A DNA stretch of 7,557 nt from Oscillospiraceae bacterium (lineage in GTDB: Bacteria > Bacillota_A > Clostridia > Oscillospirales > Oscillospiraceae). Positions 1 through 4,412 of the stretch are shown one piece after another. The notes under the pieces are model-generated. The model made no database searches and had not been told where the DNA came from. It saw only the letters and a program-made list of their open reading frames with translations. The DNA lies in assembly GCA_017398105.1 (NCBI GenBank), contig JAFQHF010000063.1, positions 1 through 7,557 of the forward strand, in the 5' to 3' direction. How positions within the stretch are numbered: position 1 is the stretch's first letter; every line of letters begins with the position of its first letter. The translations under genes and the position numbers were made by a program.

Positions 1-34
1 GTGGCTGGTTCTACCTGACGGATGAACCAGCCAC
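1..34. repeat. Hairpin H0 with CCTGACGGAT tip
   Basis: A perfect 11-bp stem (GTGGCTGGTTC at 1-11 with GAACCAGCCAC at 24-34) encloses TACCTGACGGAT. Two more C-G pairs are possible inside, leaving a TGAC tetraloop. The tip is the same as in the three long hairpins at the other end of the window (7260-7311, 7370-7421, 7479-7530), although the stem sequence is unrelated. It has no T-tract directly after it, so it is not an obvious terminator by itself. If the element is circular it is the fourth member of that array. Confidence 0.8.
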
Positions 35-38
35 TACG

Positions 39-69
39 TCCAGCCCTTCTTAGGGGGGATTTTTTTTTG
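39..69 (+). terminator. Possible rightward terminator
   Basis: A short GC stem (CCC at 44-46 with GGG, and an outer TCC/GGA pairing) with loop TTCTTA is followed by a run of nine T at 60-68. That is the shape of an intrinsic terminator reading rightward. It would stop transcripts coming from the hairpin array if the ends are joined. A second small stem (GGGG at 69-72 with CCCC at 80-83) follows. The stems are short, so this is a moderate call. Confidence 0.5.
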
Positions 70-92
70 GGGCGTTTATCCCCAATTTAGCG

Positions 93-124
93 CAAAGATA
101 CTACCTTTTCCAAATATATGCAAA
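93..124 (-). promoter_or_regulatory. Leftward Bacteroidota-type promoter
   Basis: Read on the minus strand, TTTG at 124-121 and TATCTTTG at 100-93 are separated by 20 bases. This matches the Bacteroidota consensus of -33 TTTG and -7 TAnnTTTG. Transcription would start near position 86 and run toward position 1 and, on a circle, through the hairpin array at 7235-7557. No protein gene is visible on that strand there, so the product would be a non-coding RNA. Only sequence match supports this. Confidence 0.45.
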
Positions 125-141
125 TTTTTTAGGTTTAATTA

Positions 142-242
142 AAGTTGCTACCATTTTATTGGCTGGTAGTCAGGAATTTAGGATTTTCTTTTTTTGGTAG
201 CAGCTTTCACGCTAATCTTCTTATTTTGGTAGCAACTTCCAC
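142..242. repeat. Three iteron-like repeats TTTTGGTAGCARCTTYCAC
   Basis: Copies lie at 192-210 and 224-242 on the plus strand (differing at two positions) and at 142-160 on the minus strand, which keeps the core TGGTAGCAACTT. They are likely protein-binding sites; the Rep_3 initiator is the obvious candidate ligand by context. A weaker partial match (GGCTGGTAGTCAGG) lies at 161-174. Confidence 0.55.
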
Positions 243-260
243 CTTTCTTATAAAAATATA

Positions 261-643
261 TCTATTGATTATATCATGTGGTGTGGGTCTGAAAATTAGA
301 CTTTCCGCTTGTTAAGGTTTTTTTGCAATTGCTCCGCTGACAGATGAAGAGGGCCTTGTTGATTTTTTTGAACGTTTTTGCGCGCGCGATTTGGTTAAAA
401 AAGCGAAAAAAAAAATAACCCTTTTCGCTGTTGTGCGCGTCGTTCGCGAAGTTACTACTCTTTTTTAGTTCGGTGTCGCCCTGTTCCCGTGTCCGCCGTT
501 GGGCTGCCATGGTGGTTGGTTGGGTTACGCGTCTCCTATGGAGACACGTCCCTCGGGCTTAGACCCCCCAAAGGCTCTTGGCAAAAAGAAAAACATGCTC
601 CAAGGAATTGTTAAAGCCCCAGTCCTCCCCCCAGCCCTCCAGA
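261..643. other. Non-coding upstream region with hairpins
   Basis: I see no convincing gene here. Structures visible are an 8-bp stem AGCGAAAA/TTTTCGCT (402-409 with 422-429, across an A-rich loop), an alternating CG run near 380-388, and a perfect hairpin GTCTCC-TAT-GGAGAC at 531-545. A 78-codon minus-strand reading frame (510-274) exists, but it has an odd, lysine- and phenylalanine-rich composition caused by homopolymer runs, and no promoter or ribosome site was found. The region separates the putative origin from the first operon's promoter. Confidence 0.5.
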
Positions 644-676
644 TTTGGAAGAACCCCGAATCCGTGTGTATCTTTG
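644..676 (+). promoter_or_regulatory. Promoter of the first operon
   Basis: TTTG at 644-647 and TATCTTTG at 669-676 are 21 bases apart and fit the Bacteroidota -33/-7 pattern. Transcription would start near 683, about 60 bases before the ATG at 742. This promoter lies inside the longer open frame that begins at 499, which is the main reason for choosing the later start. Confidence 0.65.
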
Positions 677-685
677 CCTCGTCGC

Positions 686-722
686 TGGCCTACGGCCACC
701 GATGCGCACCGCCGCAAGCGGC
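686..722 (+). promoter_or_regulatory. Two small hairpins in the 5' leader
   Basis: Just after the predicted transcription start there are two compact hairpins: TGGCC-TAC-GGCCA at 686-698 and GCCG-CAAG-CGGC at 711-722 (extendable by one pair). They leave about 20 unpaired A/C-rich bases before the ATG at 742. They may stabilise the transcript or tune translation of a highly expressed protein. The role is inferred from position only. Confidence 0.4.
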
Positions 723-741
723 AACTAACACCCTATTAGCC

Positions 742-2028
742 ATGTCAAAAGGTAATATGTTACTCGGCTACGCAAGAGGAAAAGTAGGCGACCTCGTTTT
801 CTCTCGCAGTAACGGTAAGCAAGTCACACGTGCAAGAGCCTCGCAGGTTCGCAATCCCCAGACTGAAAGCCAAATGATACAGCGCATCATCCTCAACACG
901 GTGGCGCAGGCTTACAGTAAGTTCATCAACATCACCGACCACTCATTTGAGGGCGTGATCGGTGCCCAGAAGTCAATGTCCTATTTCATGCGCCGAAACA
1001 TGGACAACCTCCGCACCCGCCTCCAGAACGACATTGCCGACGGCTACGATCTCGGCAGTATCTACGCCTTTACCCCCGTCGGCAGCAACGAGTACTCGGC
1101 AAACGAGTATATCATGTCGAAGGGTACGCTGCCCGAAATTGTCGCAGGCTTCGCTACTGGTAACGTCGCCAAGTTCGCCTTGTCGGCCAACACCTACCAA
1201 GCCGTCCTCAGTGACTACGGCCTCCAGCGCGGCGACCAACTGACACTCATTGTCACTCAGGGAACGACTGGCGCGAACACGTCGTTCTACTTCGCCCGCA
1301 TCATCCTCGACCCGACCAACCCCGACGGTACCCCAGCGTCTTTGGATTCGGCCTTTATCGGCACGAACGCCGTGAACCTGCCCAACCCAAGAAACGAAGG
1401 TACGTTCAACACCTTGGAGTTTGCCAGCGGCGTGGGCGTGAAGTACAACTTCTCGAACGCGGTTGTGTCAGGCGCGTGCGTCATTGTCAGCCGCAAGAAC
1501 TCGGACGGTTCGTGGCTTCGCTCGAACGCCACCCTCGCACAGAACATCTCGGCCGTCGCAGGGTGGCAGAAGTCTATGCAGGAGTGTCTTGACCTCTTCA
1601 CCTCTGGCGGTATCGACACACTCAACAGTCGCTACCTAAACAACGCTGGTTCTGGCCGTCTGGCAGGCTCTGGCTTATCGTCAGTTGTGGCCACAACCGA
1701 TAACAACACGCAGGTTACGCTCGTCGCTCTGGGTATGTCTACCGTCACCGACGGCGCCACAGTAGGAAATCCTCAGGTGGACGTTCTGACCGCTTACGAT
1801 GCCGAGGGTAATCCGTACTATCTCAAGAACGGCAACACGGCGAGCAGGGAGTACGAATCGATTCAGACATCGAAGACGGAGTATGAGAACACCGCGTGGG
1901 GTTGTGGGTCGGTACAAGGCGCTACCAACGCTAACATCATCTCGTATAGCACCACAGACACGGAGCTGTGGGCATGGCTCCAGCAGAACGGTGTAACCAT
2001 GAATGTCTGGGCGTATGTTGCTCAGTGA
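742..2028 (+). CDS. DUF6266-like 428-aa protein, possible virion structural protein
   Basis: The open frame reaches back to 499, but a promoter at 644-676 and a better N-terminus support ATG at 742, giving 428 residues. Residues 9-48 contain GKVGDLVFSRSNG and later NPQTESQMIQR, the pattern GKVG...R...NP.T..Q..QR that I recall from DUF6266-type proteins of Bacteroidota; the remainder is not recognised. It has no signal peptide or membrane helix and only three cysteines. The long body is rich in Asn, Ser, Thr, Gly and hydrophobic strand-like stretches, which suits a beta-rich assembly protein. It is the first and largest gene of an operon that continues 15 bp later with lysis genes, so a capsid or coat role is a reasonable inference, but no catalytic or diagnostic motif proves it. 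Codons are strongly C-rich at the third position compared with the replication operon, which fits high expression or a different origin. Confidence 0.6.
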   Translation: MSKGNMLLGYARGKVGDLVFSRSNGKQVTRARASQVRNPQTESQMIQRIILNTVAQAYSKFINITDHSFEGVIGAQKSMSYFMRRNMDNLRTRLQNDIADGYDLGSIYAFTPVGSNEYSANEYIMSKGTLPEIVAGFATGNVAKFALSANTYQAVLSDYGLQRGDQLTLIVTQGTTGANTSFYFARIILDPTNPDGTPASLDSAFIGTNAVNLPNPRNEGTFNTLEFASGVGVKYNFSNAVVSGACVIVSRKNSDGSWLRSNATLAQNISAVAGWQKSMQECLDLFTSGGIDTLNSRYLNNAGSGRLAGSGLSSVVATTDNNTQVTLVALGMSTVTDGATVGNPQVDVLTAYDAEGNPYYLKNGNTASREYESIQTSKTEYENTAWGCGSVQGATNANIISYSTTDTELWAWLQQNGVTMNVWAYVAQ

Positions 2029-2043
2029 TAAGGCACAGACCCC

Positions 2044-2280
2044 ATGATTAAGAACCGACGGATTGAGTACGCCGTCGCTGTTGCCTCTTTCGTCGCGGCG
2101 GTTGGCTTCGCTTTTGTTTCTCTGGTCATTAGCGAAGCCCATACCGTCGCGGCTGGTAACTGTACCGTCGTGGCTCAATTCCTCATTCTGACGGCCTCCA
2201 TCTTCGGCATCGACTACAAGCTAAATTCGTATGGTGGAACACGCCCAGAACACCCCTCCAGTCAGACGATGCGCCCATGA
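2044..2280 (+). CDS. Putative holin, two membrane helices
   Basis: This is a 78-residue protein starting MIKNRRIEYA. Two hydrophobic segments are clear: about residues 9-30 (AVAVASFVAAVGFAFVSLVI) and 39-57 (NCTVVAQFLILTASIFGID), joined by a short polar turn (SEAHTVAAG). The N-terminus is basic and the C-terminus is a short hydrophilic tail. Small two-helix proteins directly before spanin and endolysin genes are typically class II-like holins that open the inner membrane at the end of infection. It begins 15 bp after the upstream gene, and its last 50 bp overlap the next gene in another frame, so the three genes are probably co-transcribed. The holin role rests on topology and neighbours rather than a specific motif. 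Confidence 0.65.
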   Translation: MIKNRRIEYAVAVASFVAAVGFAFVSLVISEAHTVAAGNCTVVAQFLILTASIFGIDYKLNSYGGTRPEHPSSQTMRP

Positions 2281-2686
2281 CGCGCGCCGTCTGACTTTGT
2301 ATATACTCGCGGTACTACTGGTAACGTCATTGCTGGGGTGCGCGGGAAAGAAAACCGTGACTGAAACGTCCGTCAGCCAACTTGACCACGGCCTCAGTGA
2401 CCGTCACTCACATTTTTCGTACTCAGGTCGCTTTTGTGATACCTTGGAGTGGTTCGAACTCGACATCGACAGCCAACGCCCTGTACGCCGACTTGTGCGA
2501 CGGGCAAACACTTCCGCGACCGCACGCCACACAGACACGACGGCCACGGCCTCGGTGACCGTCACTCACGCCAAGACAAACACACAGAAGCACACCACAA
2601 TCGCGACACCATCGCCGTCATGGTACACCATCACCCTCGGTATTGTGCTGCTTATAGTACTCTCTTTCCTAATTCGTAGGTTATAG
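2231..2686 (+). CDS. Putative unimolecular spanin (lipoprotein with C-terminal TM)
   Basis: This 151-residue protein has a lipoprotein signal: a basic n-region ending in two arginines, a hydrophobic stretch LTLYILAVLLVTS (residues 21-33) and lipobox LLGC with the acylated cysteine at residue 37. CAGKK follows, which lacks the acidic residues of Bacteroidota surface-export signals, so the lipid is likely held in the inner leaflet of the outer membrane. The middle (about 38-129) is polar, rich in Thr, His, Arg and Ser. The C-terminus (about 131-149, YTITLGIVLLIVLSFLI) is a membrane helix with RRL at the end. A lipid anchor at one end and an inner-membrane helix at the other is the architecture of u-spanins such as T1 gp11, which bridge both membranes and fuse them in the last lysis step. 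It overlaps the holin gene by 50 bp. A damaged second copy lies 517-520 bp downstream. Confidence 0.65.
   Translation: MVEHAQNTPPVRRCAHDARRLTLYILAVLLVTSLLGCAGKKTVTETSVSQLDHGLSDRHSHFSYSGRFCDTLEWFELDIDSQRPVRRLVRRANTSATARHTDTTATASVTVTHAKTNTQKHTTIATPSPSWYTITLGIVLLIVLSFLIRRL
2261..2295. repeat. 35-bp repeat with inverted arms, copy 1
   Basis: The 35 bases at 2261-2295 recur exactly at 2778-2812. Each copy is an inverted repeat: GTCAGACG and CGTCTGAC arms, then an inner GCGC/GCGC pairing around CCATGAC. It encodes the RRCAHDARR part of the spanin n-region, and the hairpin overlaps the 3' end of the holin gene, where it could affect translation of the spanin. Confidence 0.7.
2386..2569 (+). repeat. 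26-bp direct repeat within spanin gene, carrying GTGACCGTCAC
   Basis: Positions 2386-2411 and 2544-2569 are identical except for one base. Both contain the interrupted palindrome GTGAC-C-GTCAC (2397-2407 and 2555-2565) followed by TCAC. The two copies are read in different frames (DHGLSDRHS versus TASVTVTHA), so protein selection does not explain the identity. A third copy of the core lies at 2914-2924 in the duplicated pseudogene. Confidence 0.7.
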
Positions 2687-2752
2687 ACAACCCATGAAAA
2701 ACACGAAGAATAGTTACGTTGATGAAGATGAAGCACAATTTTTCTACACAAT

Positions 2753-2776
2753 GGGTGGCAGCGGCCACCCTTATTT
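2753..2776 (+). terminator. Terminator-like hairpin after the structural/lysis operon
   Basis: A perfect 7-bp stem GGGTGGC (2753-2759) and GCCACCC (2764-2770) with loop AGCG is followed by TTATTT. It sits 70 bp after the spanin stop codon and would end the operon that starts at the 644-676 promoter. The T-tract is short, so termination may be partial. Confidence 0.5.
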
Positions 2777-2777
2777 G

Positions 2778-2812
2778 GTCAGACGATGCGCCCATGACGC
2801 GCGCCGTCTGAC
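2778..2812. repeat. 35-bp repeat with inverted arms, copy 2
   Basis: Exact copy of 2261-2295, with GTCAGACG at 2778-2785 and CGTCTGAC at 2805-2812, inside the duplicated spanin pseudogene. Perfect identity here against strong divergence in the middle of the duplication suggests selection on, or gene conversion of, this part. Confidence 0.7.
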
Positions 2813-3049
2813 ATTGTATATCCTCACGGTACTTGTGACAATAGCATCGATGGAGGGCGACGGAAACACCCCCCGCCGTTGAACCCCCGCCCGCTGGCAC
2901 GGCTGCAGCCTCAGTGACCGTCACTCACTTTTTCCGTACTCAGGTCGTTTTTGAGATACCTTACAGCTGCTTGTAAGCACATACAAAACCAACCCTGCTA
3001 ATTGTTAAAATCAACCCACCTCCGACCTACCCCCGACCCACCACCGTAT

Positions 3050-3080
3050 TTTGTCCGATTCCCGAAATTTGCTACCTTTG
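3050..3080 (+). promoter_or_regulatory. Promoter of the amidase gene
   Basis: TTTG at 3050-3053 and TACCTTTG at 3073-3080 are 19 bases apart and match the Bacteroidota promoter pattern exactly. Start of transcription near 3087 gives a leader of about 53 bases before the amidase ATG. The endolysin can therefore be expressed separately from holin and spanin. Confidence 0.7.
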
Positions 3081-3100
3081 CGGACGTTGGAGTGCAACCT

Positions 3101-3115
3101 GGCCCCCGGTGGGCC
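3101..3115 (+). promoter_or_regulatory. Hairpin in amidase leader
   Basis: GGCCC (3101-3105) and GGGCC (3111-3115) form a perfect stem with loop CCGGT, about 15 bases into the leader. The sequence GCCTTGAG that follows (3113-3120) is repeated at 3693-3700 just after the next promoter. Possible control of translation or RNA stability; the function is not shown. Confidence 0.35.
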
Positions 3116-3139
3116 TTGAGTATGCTCCAGGGATGATCC

Positions 3140-3622
3140 ATGAGAATTATCAACGCTATCATTATACACGCCACAGGTAATCGGTCAGACAGTAAGATTA
3201 CCCTCGCCGATATACGCCGAGACCACCTCTCAAGAGGCTGGAAGGACATCGGTTACCACTATATAGTCTTTTCAGATGGTCACGTAGAGAGAGGCCGTCC
3301 TGTTAGCGTAGCAGGTGCTCATTGTTACGGTCACAATGCTCACAGTATAGGTGTGGCCTATATTGGAGGCATAGACAGTCAGGGCCGTGAGACAGACACA
3401 CGTACCCCAGAACAAAAGCAGGCCCTGCTTCAGCTGGTCACAAAGCTGATCAGAATGTACCGTTGTGACGTTTGGGGGCACCGTGATTTCTCACCAGACA
3501 TAAACCATAATGGCGTGATAGAACCGTCAGAATTCATCAAACAGTGCCCATGCTTCGATGCTCACGCCGAGTACCATCCTATCTATATGCAAATCGTATA
3601 TCCTAACACTCCGGAGCGTTAG
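3140..3622 (+). CDS. N-acetylmuramoyl-L-alanine amidase (endolysin), Amidase_2/T7-lysozyme type
   Basis: This 160-residue enzyme would cut the bond between muramic acid and the first L-alanine of peptidoglycan, lysing the cell. Recognisable elements: zinc ligand H10 in IIIHATGN; GYHY at 38-41 carrying the conserved catalytic-type tyrosine; HSIGVAYIGG at 68-77; second zinc ligand H114 in WGHRDFSPD; third ligand C136 in KQCPCFD. The length is that of a single-domain T7-lysozyme-like amidase, with no cell-wall binding domain and no signal peptide, so it needs the holin to reach the wall. Between the last two ligands, residues 120-131 match an EF-hand calcium loop (D120, N122, N124, G125, I127, E131). 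It has its own promoter at 3050-3080. The ATG at 3140 is preceded by GGGATGATCC. The stop codon lies inside a 34-bp palindrome. Confidence 0.92.
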   Translation: MRIINAIIIHATGNRSDSKITLADIRRDHLSRGWKDIGYHYIVFSDGHVERGRPVSVAGAHCYGHNAHSIGVAYIGGIDSQGRETDTRTPEQKQALLQLVTKLIRMYRCDVWGHRDFSPDINHNGVIEPSEFIKQCPCFDAHAEYHPIYMQIVYPNTPER

Positions 3623-3629
3623 AATATAC
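3596..3629. repeat. 34-bp imperfect palindrome at the end of the amidase gene
   Basis: The left arm (3596-3612) begins GTATATCCTAAC and the right arm (3613-3629) ends GTTAGAATATAC. The arms match at 15 of 17 positions with no spacer. It contains the amidase stop codon. It is followed by seven A rather than T, so it is a poor rightward terminator. It is better seen as two head-to-head copies of the TGTATATYCTAACGC motif, hence a possible operator or recombination site. Confidence 0.65.
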
Positions 3630-3630
3630 A
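3616..3630 (-). repeat. TGTATATYCTAACGC motif, left inverted copy
   Basis: GCGTTAGAATATACA is the reverse complement of 3818-3832 at 14 of 15 positions. The pair encloses 187 bp that contain the replication-operon promoter and leader. A related copy with one extra A lies at 3637-3650, just before the -33 element. Confidence 0.6.
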
Positions 3631-3657
3631 AAAAAAGTTAAGAATATACACTATTTC

Positions 3658-3688
3658 TTGCGGGAACCAAATTTTCTTCGTAACTTTG
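3658..3688 (+). promoter_or_regulatory. Promoter of the replication operon
   Basis: TTG at 3658-3660 and TAACTTTG at 3681-3688 are 20 bases apart, matching the Bacteroidota consensus. Two motif copies (3616-3630, 3637-3650) lie immediately upstream, the second only 7 bases from the -33 element, placing them well for repression or activation. The likely transcript starts near 3694 and continues into the operon 3867-6330. A plausible regulator is the ribbon-helix-helix-like protein at 4809-5204. Confidence 0.65.
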
Positions 3689-3692
3689 CAGT

Positions 3693-3816
3693 GCCTTGAG
3701 GGTATCAACGCAACGCTGAGGAGCGACGTTGTAGCGTAGAGGTCGACGCTCGACAGAGTATTTTTTTAGACTGGCCCTCTCGACGGGGAGGGCCTTCTAA
3801 AGAAAGAAACGCTAAA
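3693..3816 (+). ncRNA. Structured leader RNA or small RNA candidate
   Basis: About 120 untranslated bases separate the promoter from the first possible start codon. Foldable parts in order: CAACG/CGTTG arms at 3711-3731; a small hairpin GTCGA-CGC-TCGAC at 3742-3754 followed by AGAGTATTTTTTT; and a GC-rich hairpin GGCCCTC/GAGGGCC (3773-3779 with 3788-3794). The hairpin followed by seven T (3761-3767) could end a short RNA of roughly 75 bases, and the second hairpin could end a longer one. This suggests attenuation of rep expression or a free small RNA. It matches no family I recognise. Confidence 0.4.
3773..3800 (+). terminator. GC-rich hairpin, terminator or attenuator
   Basis: GGCCCTC at 3773-3779 pairs with GAGGGCC at 3788-3794, with two further inner pairs closing a GACG loop. 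Only TTCT follows, so it is a weak intrinsic terminator on the plus strand. A T7 tract lies before it instead, at 3761-3767, belonging to the preceding hairpin. Confidence 0.4.
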
Positions 3817-3855
3817 ATGTATATCCTAACGCCCCATGGGGCAATGTCTAATTAA
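3817..3855 (+). CDS. Possible 12-aa leader peptide
   Basis: ATG at 3817 opens a 12-codon frame (MYILTPHGAMSN) ending in TAA at 3853-3855, preceded by an A/G-rich stretch AAAGAAAGAAAC. It lies between the structured leader and the first gene of the replication operon, and it contains the palindrome GCCCCATGGGGC. It could be a leader peptide, but so short a frame can arise by chance. Confidence 0.2.
   Translation: MYILTPHGAMSN
3818..3832 (+). repeat. TGTATATYCTAACGC motif, right copy
   Basis: TGTATATCCTAACGC lies here in opposite orientation to the copy at 3616-3630. It overlaps the start of a 12-codon frame and runs directly into the 12-bp perfect palindrome GCCCCATGGGGC (3831-3842). Confidence 0.6.
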
Positions 3856-3866
3856 ATACAAAAGTC

Positions 3867-4073
3867 ATGTGTAAGAAAAACGAACCCTGCCATTTTATCA
3901 TGGCATTCCGCGACGAGAGGCAGCAGCAGGCTGCAATAGTCGCAAATCAGTCAGAAACAATGTTTGCGGCATACTGGCCGCAAGGTCGTGCGCGTCATGC
4001 GTCTCTCTCTAAGTGTATCGCAGTACTGGAAGCCCTGGGCTTCGCTATCGAAATGGACATGTTCGACGCTTAA
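3867..4073 (+). CDS. Unknown 68-aa protein
   Basis: The first clear gene of the replication operon. The protein starts MCKKNEPCHFIMAFRDERQQ, has Q-rich and alanine-rich parts, and ends in a probable helix (LSKCIAVLEALGFAIEMDMF). No membrane segment or known motif is visible. An internal ATG at residue 12 (MAFRDE) is an alternative start. The A-rich stretch before the ATG (AAATACAAAAGTC) is typical of Bacteroidota, which seldom use strong Shine-Dalgarno sites. The next gene starts 12 bp after the stop, which supports co-transcription. Confidence 0.65.
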   Translation: MCKKNEPCHFIMAFRDERQQQAAIVANQSETMFAAYWPQGRARHASLSKCIAVLEALGFAIEMDMFDA

Positions 4074-4085
4074 TGCTTTGGAGTT

Positions 4086-4346
4086 ATGAAGAACTATGCA
4101 AACATCAGTTACGTGAACGAGGCTATAGACAGTCTCGTTCGCGAAGTTCGCAGAGAGCAACTTGAGGCCATCGAGGAAGTCATCTGGAGAAGGCAGCACA
4201 TGATTGAGCGTATCCTGCTTCAGGGAACGCCGTATCTCATGCAATCATCTGGAGCTCGTTTTGATAGAATGTATCAGCTACGCCAAAGACTATGGTCAAA
4301 ATTCAACGAGTTGACGAGAGTTATAGGACTATTTCATGAAGTCTAA
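4086..4346 (+). CDS. Unknown 86-aa helical protein
   Basis: The protein starts MKNYANISYVNEAIDSLVRE and appears almost wholly helical, with charged heptad-like stretches (residues about 10-45 and 58-80) that could form coiled coils or a small helical bundle. GGAG sits just before the ATG (TTTGGAGTTATG). Charge pattern and size suit a small regulatory or adaptor protein acting with Rep, but no family is recognised. It follows the previous gene by 12 bp and is followed by a strong hairpin at 4356-4385. Confidence 0.65.
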   Translation: MKNYANISYVNEAIDSLVREVRREQLEAIEEVIWRRQHMIERILLQGTPYLMQSSGARFDRMYQLRQRLWSKFNELTRVIGLFHEV

Positions 4347-4355
4347 CAAGCATCA

Positions 4356-4385
4356 GCCGCCGCCAGTTCTGTAGCTGGTGGCGGC
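4356..4385 (+). promoter_or_regulatory. Strong intercistronic hairpin
   Basis: GCCGCCGCCAG (4356-4366) pairs with CTGGTGGCGGC (4375-4385), 11 pairs including one G-T, with loop TTCTGTAG. It lies in the only sizeable gap (66 bp) of the replication operon. ACAGAG follows instead of T, so it is unlikely to terminate rightward transcription fully. It may protect an RNA end or lower expression of the downstream genes. Confidence 0.55.
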
Positions 4386-4412
4386 ACAGAGCTCCACTAA
4401 GCATATACAAAG

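Larger units (their letters stand above)
76..260. other. Candidate replication origin (AT-rich, iteron-like repeats)
   Basis: This is an AT-rich stretch holding three copies of a TGGTAGCARCTT motif, at 142-160 (inverted), 192-210 and 224-242 (direct). The two direct copies share TTTTGGTAGCARCTTYCAC and start 32 bp apart, about three helical turns. A near-consensus DnaA box, TTATCCCCA (8 of 9 against TTATCCACA), lies at 76-84. AT-rich DNA, iterons and a DnaA box are the usual parts of origins used by Rep_3 initiators, and this element encodes one at 5204-6169. The rep gene is far away, which is less usual, and the GC-rich repeats after rep are a rival location. Confidence 0.45.
2751..2964 (+). 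pseudogene. Decayed duplicate of the spanin gene
   Basis: The segment 2778-2963 matches 2261-2447 at a constant offset of 517 bp, including 35 identical bases at the left end and a nearly identical block at the right end. A start-like ATG at 2751 leads into RRCAHDARRLTLYIL, the same N-terminus as the spanin gene. The lipobox is lost (SMEG in place of LLGC). The frame closes at a TGA ending at 2882, and further on TGT-GAT has become TGA-GAT, a second stop. The C-terminal membrane segment is absent. A 62-codon frame from 2694 covers the first part and may or may not be translated. It looks like a tandem duplication now decaying, or a donor for recombination with the intact copy. Confidence 0.7.

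Noticed and set aside
274..510. Minus-strand 78-residue open frame
   Set aside because: Its residues reflect poly-A/T runs, no promoter or ribosome site was seen, and it resembles nothing known.
499..741. N-terminal extension of the 428-residue protein back to 499 (509 residues)
   Set aside because: A Bacteroidota promoter (644-676) and two leader hairpins lie inside the extension, its composition is unlike the rest, and the conserved-looking N-terminus begins at 742.
1681..2178. Minus-strand 165-residue open frame opposite the 428-residue gene and holin
   Set aside because: Shadow of well-supported plus-strand genes; no recognisable motif or promoter.
3113..3700. GCCTTGAG shared just after two promoters (3113-3120 and 3693-3700)
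   Set aside because: Only eight bases and at different distances from the -7 boxes; too short to claim as a regulatory element, though recorded in the amidase leader entry.
441..4148. 13-bp match CGTTCGCGAAGTT at 441-453 and 4136-4148
   Set aside because: One match of this length is expected by chance about every other window of this size, and the second copy is inside a coding region.
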